A DNA stretch of 8,801 nucleotides from positions 1 to 8,801 of the forward strand of contig JBJOMQ010000096.1 of assembly GCA_046052275.1 (NCBI GenBank). Direction: 5' to 3'. The DNA comes from UBA668 sp046052275 (GTDB lineage Bacteria; Actinomycetota; Acidimicrobiia; Acidimicrobiales; Ilumatobacteraceae). The position numbers were made by a program, and so were the translations under genes. This document shows positions 1-6,601 of this stretch, piece by piece. Each line of letters starts with the position of its first letter. Within the stretch, counting starts at the first letter, position 1. The notes beneath the pieces were generated by a model, which saw only the letters and a program-made list of their open reading frames with translations, did no database searches and was not told where the DNA came from.

Positions 1-1641
1 GGCGAGCGGATCTGCTCCGAGCAGCACGAGGCACCCGATCTTTCCATCGGCGGCGGCGCGCAGGATGCCCCTCACATCGTGTCCGCCCTCACCGGGACGA
101 AGGCCCATGCGAAGTGCTCCGGTGACATTTCCACGACGGAGTGCCGTGAGCACCGACGACGTGGGAACCGAGTCGAGCAGGTGCTGCACGGCGCGCACCG
201 TGTTGGCCGTCGACTCTGCAAGGTTGCCCCTGCCTGCCACGATGACGACGGGCCCCTTTGCCAGTTGCGCTGCGATCGCTGGATCAGCGAGGGCATCGCG
301 CACGGCAGCCACCTGTGCGCCAGGCTCGTAGGCGATCCGACGCCATGCGTATGGAGTGAGACCCGACGGACGAGGCGACAGCTCGATGATCCGGCTGCGC
401 TTCGCAGCCGCCGCATCGCGCAGCCGCAGGTACAGCACCGGCAGCTCCTCTTTCAGGTCGGGAGCGAGCAGCACGATCGTGGCGGCCCGCGCCGCATCGT
501 CGATCGTCGCCCGGCGGAGTCCGAGCATGCCGTTGGGAAGCCCGTCGGCCATCTGCGCATAGACGTGCGGCGTGCCGATCACCTCGTGGGCGAGTCGGGC
601 CCAGGCGAATGCGTCCTCGTTGGTGCCGCGCGAGCCACCGACGACGGCGATCGCTCCCGCACCACCCTCGGCGCGTGCCTCCGAGATGCACTGCGCAGCA
701 GCAGTGATAGCAGCCGACCACGATGACGGCTGGAGGGAATCAGCCGACCGGACCAGGGGCTGCAGCACGCGCTGGTCGCTCTTGACCGACTCGAAGTTGA
801 AGCGACCGCGGTCGCACAGCCATCCGTGGTTCACGGGGTCGCTGTCGACACCCATGTAGCGAAGCAGTTCGTTGCGGCTCGACTGCACGACCGTGCGGCA
901 GCCGACGGCACAGGTCGTGCAGGTGCTCTCCTCCTGCACGAGATCCCACGGCCGCGCCTTGAACCGATACGGCGATGCCGTGAGCGCGCCGACCGGGCAG
1001 ATCTGCACGGTGTTGCCGCTGAAGTAGCTGCTGAACGGCTCGTCGGGGAAGGTGGTGATGTGCGTCGAATTGCCGCGGCTCGTGAAGTGGATGAGTGCAT
1101 CGCCGGCCACCTCGTCGGCGAACCGAGTGCAGCGGTCGCAGAGAATGCAGCGCTCGCGGTCGAGGTAGACGAGCGAGCTGATCGGGATCGGCTTCTCGAA
1201 GTGGCGCTTCTCCTCGACATAGCGGCTCTCGCCGGGACCGTGGCTGAATGCCTGGTCTTGCAGCGGGCACTCACCGCCCTTGTCGCAGACTGGGCAGTCG
1301 AGCGGGTGGTTGGCCAGCAGCAGTTCGAGGATTCCCTCCTGCGCTCGCTTTGCGGCGGGCGACTCGGTGTCGACCACCATGCCTGGCGAGACCGGCACCA
1401 TGCACGAGGGCTGCAGCATCGGCCCGCGGCCGGTATCGATGTCGACCAGGCACATGCGGCACATGCCCACAGGCTTCATCCGCTCGTGGTAGCAGAAGCG
1501 CGGGATGTAGTCGCCTGCCCGCTGGGCGGCGGCGATGACGAGTTCGCCCTTGGTGCTGACGACCTCGCGGCCGTTCACCGTGATGCGAACCTCGTTGGGG
1601 TCGACGGGCGCTGCCGTGTCGTTCGGCTCGGTCGTGGTCAT
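1..1641 (-). CDS. nuoG: NADH-quinone oxidoreductase subunit G (NuoG, 75-kDa iron-sulfur subunit), cut by the window edge
   Basis: NuoG relays electrons through several iron-sulfur clusters between NuoF and the rest of complex I. The frame is open from the ATG at 1641 to base 1, giving 547 residues; actinobacterial homologues are about 800 or more, so the C-terminal third is outside. The ferredoxin-like domain has Cys50, Cys61, Cys64 and Cys80 for a 2Fe-2S centre. Next come His112, Cys116, Cys119 and Cys125 (one His and three Cys), then Cys165, Cys168, Cys171 and Cys215, each set for one 4Fe-4S cluster. CTTCAVGC (Cys241, Cys244, Cys248) with Cys276 in WLCDRGR matches the extra N7 cluster, with the same spacing as in Thermus. 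From about residue 300 the sequence is the molybdopterin-oxidoreductase-like domain, including NEDAFAWARL and DLKEELPVLYLRLR. The start overlaps the nuoF stop by one base (TGATG), with AGGG eight bases before it. nuoH would be expected downstream. Confidence 0.96.
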   Translation of the reverse strand, partial: MTTTEPNDTAAPVDPNEVRITVNGREVVSTKGELVIAAAQRAGDYIPRFCYHERMKPVGMCRMCLVDIDTGRGPMLQPSCMVPVSPGMVVDTESPAAKRAQEGILELLLANHPLDCPVCDKGGECPLQDQAFSHGPGESRYVEEKRHFEKPIPISSLVYLDRERCILCDRCTRFADEVAGDALIHFTSRGNSTHITTFPDEPFSSYFSGNTVQICPVGALTASPYRFKARPWDLVQEESTCTTCAVGCRTVVQSSRNELLRYMGVDSDPVNHGWLCDRGRFNFESVKSDQRVLQPLVRSADSLQPSSWSAAITAAAQCISEARAEGGAGAIAVVGGSRGTNEDAFAWARLAHEVIGTPHVYAQMADGLPNGMLGLRRATIDDAARAATIVLLAPDLKEELPVLYLRLRDAAAAKRSRIIELSPRPSGLTPYAWRRIAYEPGAQVAAVRDALADPAIAAQLAKGPVVIVAGRGNLAESTANTVRAVQHLLDSVPTSSVLTALRRGNVTGALRMGLRPGEGGHDVRGILRAAADGKIGCLVLLGADPLA

Positions 1642-3056
1642 CAGTGCGACCCTGCAGCGGCGGTGACGGGAATGCTCGTGACGGGGATGGTGGCGCGACG
1701 CGTGATTCGAGCTTCGAATTCGTCGCGGAACAGCGTGAGCGCCGAGTGCACCGGAGCAAACGCCGACGGTCCGACGAAGCAGATCGTGGTCATCCGGTAT
1801 GGGAACGGCACAGCTTCGAGCCCGAGTCGCTCACTCGACGCATGCGGGAACGCGCCGGGGCAGATGCTCTGTCCGATCTCGAGCAGTTGCTCGAGATCGC
1901 GGTCGGTGCCCTTGCCATCGACGACTCGCTCGAGCACGCGCATCAGCCATGTGCCGCCCTCCCGGCACGGCACGCACTTGCCGCAGCTCTCGTGCGCATA
2001 GAAGCGAGTGAGCGTCAGTGCAGCTGCTGGGATGTCGGTGGTGTGGTCCATCACCATCACGGCACCTGATCCGAGCATCGAGCCGGCTGCGCCGACAAGC
2101 CTGCCCTCGAAGGGCAGATCGAGTTGGTCGGGCAGGAACCACGGGGCCGATCCCCCGCCGGGCACAAACGCCTTCAGCTCGTTGCCGTCGCGGATCCCAC
2201 GGCAGTAGTCGTCGCCGTAGATGAGATCGCGGAACGTGGTGGTGCCGTTGACGATCTCGAACACGCCCGGTCGGGCGACGTGGCCCGAGACCGCGACCAT
2301 GCGAGTGCCCGGCGACGTGGCGGTGCCGATGGCCGTGTACTCGGCTGCGCCGTGCTGCAGCAGCCACGGAAGATTGCTGAGGGTCTCGACGTTGTTGACG
2401 ATGGTGGGCTTGCCATAGAGCCCGATGGCAGCCGGGAAGAACGGCGGCTTCAGGCGCGGCATGCCGCGGTTGCCCTCGAGCGATTCGATGAGGGCAGTCT
2501 CCTCGCCCACCACGTACGCACCGGCACCCCAGTGCAGCACGACGTCGACACTGAAGTTGCTGCCGAGGATGTTGCGCCCGACGAATCCTGCGTCGTATGC
2601 CTCGTTCAGCGCAGTGGCGACTCGTTCCTGAGCCAGCGCCATCTCACCGCGGATGTAGAGGAAGCACTGCGACAGTCCCGCTGCATAGCAGGCAATGAGG
2701 CAGCCCTCGATGAGCTGGTGTGGATCGCGCTCCATGAGGAGGCGGTCCTTGTACGTGCCGGGTTCGCTTTCGTCGCCGTTGACGACGAGGTAGCGCGGCC
2801 AGACCTCGGCGGGCGTGAGACCCCACTTGGTGCCCGCCGGGAATCCTGCGCCACCTCGTCCGAGCACGTTGGCAGCCTTCACCTCGTCGTGCACCTGCGC
2901 CGGTGTGCGAGACAGAGCGGCGCGGAGCCCCTCGTAGCCGCCCGTGGCGAGATACCGCGACAGCGTGTGACCGTCTTCGAAGGCGAACCGCGAGGTGACG
3001 ATCTTCGGCCGGTCGCCATCGTCGAGATAGCCCGGTGCCCATGCGTAGGCGCTCAT
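1641..3056 (-). CDS. nuoF: NADH-quinone oxidoreductase subunit F (NuoF, NADH- and FMN-binding 51-kDa subunit)
   Basis: NuoF oxidises NADH through FMN and feeds electrons into cluster N3. The 471-residue product has the Gly-rich GRGGAGFPAGTKWG at 66-79, the NGDESEPGTYKDR block at 93-105, and GAGAYVVGEETALIESLEGN (177-196) with NNVET (221-225). N3 ligands Cys358, Cys361 and Cys364 lie in ESCGKCVPC. The usual fourth ligand, in a TFCALG-like block, corresponds to Cys426 in TTICFVGP, but it is 62 residues after Cys364 against 41 in Thermus. An extra Cys399 (SICPGAFPH) falls in the inserted part. The tail after about residue 452 is poorly conserved and contains IPVT twice. The frame is open upstream through nuoE, but the ATG at 3056 is chosen for its AGGGAG seven bases away, the ATGA overlap with nuoE, and normal size. 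The stop overlaps the nuoG ATG by one base. Confidence 0.96.
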   Translation of the reverse strand: MSAYAWAPGYLDDGDRPKIVTSRFAFEDGHTLSRYLATGGYEGLRAALSRTPAQVHDEVKAANVLGRGGAGFPAGTKWGLTPAEVWPRYLVVNGDESEPGTYKDRLLMERDPHQLIEGCLIACYAAGLSQCFLYIRGEMALAQERVATALNEAYDAGFVGRNILGSNFSVDVVLHWGAGAYVVGEETALIESLEGNRGMPRLKPPFFPAAIGLYGKPTIVNNVETLSNLPWLLQHGAAEYTAIGTATSPGTRMVAVSGHVARPGVFEIVNGTTTFRDLIYGDDYCRGIRDGNELKAFVPGGGSAPWFLPDQLDLPFEGRLVGAAGSMLGSGAVMVMDHTTDIPAAALTLTRFYAHESCGKCVPCREGGTWLMRVLERVVDGKGTDRDLEQLLEIGQSICPGAFPHASSERLGLEAVPFPYRMTTICFVGPSAFAPVHSALTLFRDEFEARITRRATIPVTSIPVTAAAGSH

Positions 3057-3664
3057 TGCGCTGCTCCCTGCATCCATGCCGGCGGTCCGGTGACGTCGTC
3101 GGGCGGCACGGCGCCCACCTCTCGGTCGGCGGGAATCCGCTGGCGCACCTTGGCGACCGTGCCGTGCGGCGGGATCTCGCCATCGAGGCGCCCGCTTCGC
3201 AGGTCGTCGATGAGCGCCTCGACCTGCCCGGGCGTGACCCGGTATCGGTACCGGTAGTTCACCTGCAGGCACGGCGCCTCGGTACACGCCGCCTGGCACT
3301 CGGCCTGCTCGAGCGTGAAGAGCCCATCGTCGGTGGTGTCGCCCACCCTGATGCCCAGCACCTGCTCGGCTCGGTGGATCACATCGGCGGCACCCATCAG
3401 CGCGCAGCTCATCGTGCCGCAGACATTGATGAGGAACTTCCCGACCGGCTTCATCTTGAACATCTCGTAGAAGGTGCACGTGCCGAGTACCTCGGCAGCG
3501 GTGGCACCGACGAGCTCTGCAATATGGGCAATCGACTCGTTGGTGACGTAGCCGTTCTGCTGCTGTGCAAGATGCAGCAGGGGGATGGTCGCCGAGCGCG
3601 GCTGCGGGTAGCGGCCAATGATCTCGCTGGCAAGTTGCACGTTGGCTTCGTTGAGACGGCTCAT
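3053..3664 (-). CDS. nuoE: NADH-quinone oxidoreductase subunit E (NuoE, 24-kDa subunit)
   Basis: NuoE pairs with NuoF at the tip of the peripheral arm and holds the off-path 2Fe-2S cluster N1a. The 203-residue product has a helical N-terminus followed by a thioredoxin-like domain with the four expected ligands in the order C-x4-C and C-x3-C: Cys82 and Cys87 (NVCGTMSC), Cys123 and Cys127 (ECQAAC). One further cysteine, Cys132, follows. Where many homologues read like DNYYEDLTP, this one reads NYRYRYRVTP (136-145), an unusually basic stretch. About 35 residues beyond the fold form a Pro-rich tail (to PPAWMQGAAQ), so it is longer than the E. coli subunit. The ATG is two bases after the nuoD stop; its GGAGAGG site is rather far away (13 bases). 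The stop overlaps nuoF by four bases (ATGA). Confidence 0.96.
   Translation of the reverse strand: MSRLNEANVQLASEIIGRYPQPRSATIPLLHLAQQQNGYVTNESIAHIAELVGATAAEVLGTCTFYEMFKMKPVGKFLINVCGTMSCALMGAADVIHRAEQVLGIRVGDTTDDGLFTLEQAECQAACTEAPCLQVNYRYRYRVTPGQVEALIDDLRSGRLDGEIPPHGTVAKVRQRIPADREVGAVPPDDVTGPPAWMQGAAQ
3064..3069 (-). promoter_or_regulatory. Ribosome binding site that fixes the nuoF start
   Basis: AGGGAG lies seven bases before the ATG at 3056-3054, inside the end of nuoE. It supports the start at MSAYAW over the in-phase ATG seven codons upstream or the much longer open frame. Confidence 0.75.
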
Positions 3665-3666
3665 GA

Positions 3667-5007
3667 CTAGCGATCGACCTCTCCGAGCACGGGATCAACC
3701 GACGAGATGACTGCCACCGCGTCGGCGACCAGTCCGCCGCGCATCATGTGCGGCAAGCACTGGATGTTGACGAACGAGGGGGCACGCACGTGCATCCGGT
3801 ACGGCGTGCTGCTGCCGTCTGAGGCGATGTAGCAGCCAATCTCACCGCGAGGACTCTCGATCGCCACGTAGACCTCCCCTTCGGGCACCTTGAAACCCTC
3901 GGTGAAGATCTTGAAGTGGTGGATCAGCGCCTCCATGCTCTCGTCGATGCGAGCTCGGGGCGGCGGTGTGACCTTCTTGTTCTGGATTCGAAAGTCGCCG
4001 ACTGGCATCCGGTCGAGGATCTGCCGGACGATCCTCATGCTCTCGCGGATCTCGTTGAGGCGGATCGCGTAGCGGTCGAAGGCATCGCCGTAACTGCCGA
4101 CGACGACGTCGAACTCCACTTCGGGATACCGCAGATACGGCATGTCGCGGCGCAGGTCCCAGGGGATGCCGGTGCTGCGAAGGATCGGACCAGTGGCTCC
4201 AAGGGCGATCGCCTCGTCGGCTGTGATGACACCGACGCCCTGGAGGCGCTCGCGCCAGATCGGCTGGCCTGTCATCAGGATGTCGTACTCCTCGAGACGG
4301 GCGGGGATGACCTCGAGCAACTCGAGCACGTCGTCGCGCCAGCCGGCGGGCAGATCGGCGGCGACACCGCCGGGGCGGATGAAGTTGTGGTTCATCCGCA
4401 GGCCGGTGACCTTCTGGAAGAACCGCAGCACCTGCTCGCGCTCGCGCCATCCGTAGATCATCATGCTGACGGCGCCGATGTCCATGCCGTTCGTGGCGAG
4501 GAACAGCAGGTGACTGCTCATGCGGTTGAGTTCGCTGAGCAGCATGCGCATCCAGACGGCGCGCTCGGGAATGTCGCCCTCGATGCCGAGAAGCTTCTCG
4601 ACCGCCATCGAGAACACCAGCTCGTTGTTGAGCGGGCTGAGATAGTCCATTCGGGTGACATTGGTGCCGCCCTGCATGTACGTGAGCGACTCGCCGGTCT
4701 TCTCCATTCCCGTGTGCAGGTACCCGATGATCGGCTTGCAGCGCAGCACGGTCTCGCCCTGCAGCTCGAGCATGAGGCGCAGCACACCGTGGGTGCTCGG
4801 GTGCTGCGGTCCCATGTTGATGATCATCGTCTGGTCATCAGCGGGATCGGCGGGGAGCTCGCCCAGCGTGGCGGCCTCCGCCTCGCTCATCCTCAGTACG
4901 GCTCCGACCTCGCGAAGCAGTTCGCGTGCCGTGAGCTCGCTGCGGGGGCGCATGCCCTGCTCGGGCTCGTTGCCCGCCCGGATGACGTCGACGATGTCGG
5001 CACTCAT
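3667..5007 (-). CDS. nuoD: NADH-quinone oxidoreductase subunit D (NuoD, 49-kDa subunit)
   Basis: NuoD, with NuoB, forms the quinone-reducing site of complex I and is related to the large subunit of NiFe hydrogenases. The 446-residue product has GPQHPSTHGVLR at 66-77, GYLHTGMEK at 95-103 and RMDYL at 119-123. By alignment with the Thermus subunit, His73 and Tyr122 are the expected quinone head-group ligands (His38 and Tyr87 there). The C-terminus ends in the usual DPVLGEVDR. About 60 residues precede GPQHP, roughly 30 more than in Thermus; this extension is polar and acidic. The reading frame stays open a further 149 codons upstream through nuoC, but the ATG at 5007 is the real start: it has an AGGAG six bases away, lies in a four-base ATGA overlap with nuoC, and gives a normal-sized product. 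nuoE follows after two bases. Confidence 0.97.
   Translation of the reverse strand: MSADIVDVIRAGNEPEQGMRPRSELTARELLREVGAVLRMSEAEAATLGELPADPADDQTMIINMGPQHPSTHGVLRLMLELQGETVLRCKPIIGYLHTGMEKTGESLTYMQGGTNVTRMDYLSPLNNELVFSMAVEKLLGIEGDIPERAVWMRMLLSELNRMSSHLLFLATNGMDIGAVSMMIYGWREREQVLRFFQKVTGLRMNHNFIRPGGVAADLPAGWRDDVLELLEVIPARLEEYDILMTGQPIWRERLQGVGVITADEAIALGATGPILRSTGIPWDLRRDMPYLRYPEVEFDVVVGSYGDAFDRYAIRLNEIRESMRIVRQILDRMPVGDFRIQNKKVTPPPRARIDESMEALIHHFKIFTEGFKVPEGEVYVAIESPRGEIGCYIASDGSSTPYRMHVRAPSFVNIQCLPHMMRGGLVADAVAVISSVDPVLGEVDR
3678..3684 (-). promoter_or_regulatory. Distant ribosome binding site of nuoE
   Basis: GGAGAGG ends 13 bases before the nuoE ATG at 3664, further than the 5-9 bases seen for its neighbours. 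nuoE translation may therefore lean on ribosomes finishing nuoD two bases upstream. Confidence 0.45.
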
Positions 5008-5543
5008 CGTCCGCTCCTGCCTGCGAAGTCGCCGCTGAACTGCACGGGAATCCGGCCCTGGTCGTAGTCCTTGCGCAGCGGATGGCCGTCCCAGTCCTCG
5101 GGCATGAGGATGCGGGTGAGATCGGGGTGGTCGGTGAAGCGGATGCCGAACATGTCGTAGGCCTCTCGCTCCATCGCCTCGGTACCCGGGTACATGTCGA
5201 ACAAGGACGGAACTGACGGATCGGATTCGGGAACCTGCACGCGGAGCCGAACCCGCTCGCGGCGCTCGATACTGAGCAGGTTGACGACCAACTCGAAACG
5301 CTCGGGAGCGATGGGCCCCGGCAGTGGTCGGGCCATGTGCAAGAGGTAGTCGACTGCAGTGAGGTCGGCGCAGATCGTGAAGGTGTCGTCGAGTAGTGCT
5401 CGCACGACACCGAGGTACTGGTCGCGCGCTGGATGCAGCACCACCTGACCACACGAGTCGGCACGAATCGCTCCGTGCATCGTGGGCTGATCGGCCCGCG
5501 TGTCGTGTGCGGGCGCGTCAGTCGGCGGCGTGTCGGTGCTCAT
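5004..5543 (-). CDS. nuoC: NADH-quinone oxidoreductase subunit C (NuoC, 30-kDa subunit)
   Basis: NuoC is a peripheral-arm subunit with no redox centre that packs against NuoD around the quinone site. The 179-residue product carries the 30-kDa subunit signature near its C-terminus: EREAYDMFGI at 125-134, then DHPDLTRILMPEDWDGHPLR at 138-157 and KDY. The first 30 residues or so are polar, rich in Pro, Asp and Thr, and probably disordered. It is a stand-alone gene and not the NuoCD fusion found in enterobacteria. The ATG is three bases after the nuoB stop and has only a weak G-rich site. The stop overlaps the nuoD start by four bases (ATGA). Confidence 0.96.
   Translation of the reverse strand: MSTDTPPTDAPAHDTRADQPTMHGAIRADSCGQVVLHPARDQYLGVVRALLDDTFTICADLTAVDYLLHMARPLPGPIAPERFELVVNLLSIERRERVRLRVQVPESDPSVPSLFDMYPGTEAMEREAYDMFGIRFTDHPDLTRILMPEDWDGHPLRKDYDQGRIPVQFSGDFAGRSGR
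5014..5019 (-). promoter_or_regulatory. Ribosome binding site that fixes the nuoD start
   Basis: CAGGAG lies six bases upstream of the ATG at 5007-5005, within the end of nuoC. It rules out the longer open frame that continues upstream in the nuoD phase. Confidence 0.75.
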
Positions 5544-5546
5544 GGC

Positions 5547-6131
5547 TCAGCGAACCCCGAGCGTGACGGGAATCGGCTGAGTGCCGGAGATCTCCTCGAC
5601 GTGGACACCCGCACCGGTGCCGGTGGCCGAGCGGCGGCGCAGCAGCTCGCCGTCCTCGATCAGCTGGTGCAGCGTCTCGATGGCATGGATGAGCGTCTCG
5701 GGCGTGGGCGGACAACCGGGCGCGTACACATCGACCGGCACGACCTGATCGACACCCTGCACGATGGCGTAGTTGTTGAACATGCCGCCGCTGCTGGCGC
5801 ACACGCCCATGCTGATGACCCACTTGGGTTCCATCATCTGGTCGTAGACCTGCCGAAGCACCGGCGCCATCTTCTGGCTCACCCGGCCGGCGACGATCAT
5901 GATGTCGGCCTGGCGAGGCGATGCCCGGAACACTTCCATCCCGAAGCGGCTGATGTCGTAGTGCGCCGCACCGGTTGCCATCATCTCGATGGCACAGCAG
6001 GCGAGGCCGAATGACGCCGGCCACGAGCTGCGGCTGCGCGACCAATTGACCAGGTCTTCGAGCCGCGCCGTGATGGCATTGTGCGGCACGGCGCCAATGC
6101 CATGCTCCTGCAGATCCTTGACGAAGCTCAT
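5547..6131 (-). CDS. nuoB: NADH-quinone oxidoreductase subunit B (NuoB)
   Basis: NuoB carries the terminal iron-sulfur cluster N2, which passes electrons to quinone at the base of the peripheral arm. The 194-residue product has all the N2 ligands: tandem Cys45-Cys46 in GLACCAIE, Cys111 in MGVCASSGG and Cys140 in YAPGCPPTPE. Other family blocks are present, such as DISRFGMEVFRASPRQAD (residues 59-76) and the AGRVSQKMAP stretch. The length is normal for the family, with a weakly conserved tail after about residue 165. The ATG overlaps the nuoA stop by four bases (ATGA) and has only a short GAGG four bases away, so translation may depend on coupling to nuoA. nuoC starts three bases after the stop. 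Confidence 0.97.
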   Translation of the reverse strand: MSFVKDLQEHGIGAVPHNAITARLEDLVNWSRSRSSWPASFGLACCAIEMMATGAAHYDISRFGMEVFRASPRQADIMIVAGRVSQKMAPVLRQVYDQMMEPKWVISMGVCASSGGMFNNYAIVQGVDQVVPVDVYAPGCPPTPETLIHAIETLHQLIEDGELLRRRSATGTGAGVHVEEISGTQPIPVTLGVR

Positions 6132-6598
6132 GCCGCCTCGCCCGCACTCGGACGCCCGTCGAGGCCGACGCGGCGGATGGTGCTGGCCGACGTGCGGTCG
6201 GCAGAGATTGCGCCTGAATCCATCAGCGGACGCTGCCGCTTCACCGGACCCCAGTCGAGAGCCCCGCGAGCCACGACGTACACGAACGCAACGAAGAACA
6301 CGAGACTGAAGGCGATCATCTCCCAGAAGACGAACGGGCCGAGGAACGCACGGTCGATTGCGTAGGGGTAGATGAAGATCAGCTCGATGTCGAACATGAT
6401 GAAGAGCATCGCCACGACGTAGAACGTGACGGGAAAGCGCTCAGGCGCCTCGCGACTCGGCACGATGCCGCATTCGTACGGTGCCTGCTTCGCAGCACTC
6501 GGTCGACGCGGTGCCAGCAGGCCGGACGCAGCGAAACTGAGTGCCCCGAACAGCACGGCCAGTACCAGCAACAGGACTACCGGGAGGTACTGGCCCAC
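6128..6598 (-). CDS. nuoA: NADH-quinone oxidoreductase subunit A (NuoA)
   Basis: NuoA is a small membrane subunit of complex I that lies at the junction of the membrane and peripheral arms near the quinone tunnel. The 156-residue product has three hydrophobic helices (about 4-28, 58-80, 88-110). Between helices 1 and 2 is the conserved loop with YECG (Cys43), which corresponds to the loop of mitochondrial ND3, and helix 2 ends in the acidic FDIE motif (Asp70, Glu72); Glu93 lies in helix 3. Translation begins at GTG, not ATG, preceded by GAAGG at a good distance. The C-terminus runs about 40 residues past the last helix; family members near 120 residues lack most of this. It follows the unrecognised membrane protein by three bases and overlaps nuoB by four (ATGA), which suggests coupled translation. 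It is the first nuo gene of the cluster. Confidence 0.95.
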   Translation of the reverse strand: MGQYLPVVLLLVLAVLFGALSFAASGLLAPRRPSAAKQAPYECGIVPSREAPERFPVTFYVVAMLFIMFDIELIFIYPYAIDRAFLGPFVFWEMIAFSLVFFVAFVYVVARGALDWGPVKRQRPLMDSGAISADRTSASTIRRVGLDGRPSAGEAA

Positions 6599-6601
6599 GC
6601 G

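Noticed and set aside
831..1274. Minus-strand frames at 740-1270, 831-1274 and 1271-1759 that overlap nuoG.
   Set aside because: They lie in the other two phases of the nuoG region. The phase starting at 1641 contains all the NuoG cluster motifs and runs unbroken to the window edge.
826..2001. Long plus-strand open frame (391 residues) opposite nuoG and nuoF.
   Set aside because: It is antisense to strongly conserved genes, low in complexity and without recognisable motifs. Long opposite-strand frames are expected in G+C-rich coding DNA.
3241..3256. Overlapping palindromes considered as an operator or recognition site.
   Set aside because: They are only 8 bases long and lie inside the conserved nuoE coding sequence far from any promoter; they are better explained as part of the YRYRYR codons.
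2124..3257. Long plus-strand open frame (377 residues) opposite nuoF and nuoE.
   Set aside because: It is a shadow of the nuoF/nuoE codon pattern; it spans a gene boundary and has no family signature.
3057..3698. The nuoF reading frame stays open upstream through nuoE, giving a possible 685-residue product.
   Set aside because: The ATG at 3056 has a strong binding site and the typical ATGA overlap. The upstream translation is Arg/Ala/Pro-rich and unlike any complex I protein, while the nuoE frame there is clearly coding.
3916..5067. Long plus-strand open frame (383 residues) opposite nuoD and the end of nuoC.
   Set aside because: It is an antisense shadow, rich in Asp/His/Val/Ala as the complement of the nuoD codons, with no supporting binding site.
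5008..5454. The nuoD reading frame stays open upstream through nuoC, giving a possible 595-residue product that resembles a NuoCD fusion.
   Set aside because: The upstream part is in a different frame from the recognisable NuoC sequence, so it is not a fusion. nuoC has its own conserved frame and nuoD its own binding site.
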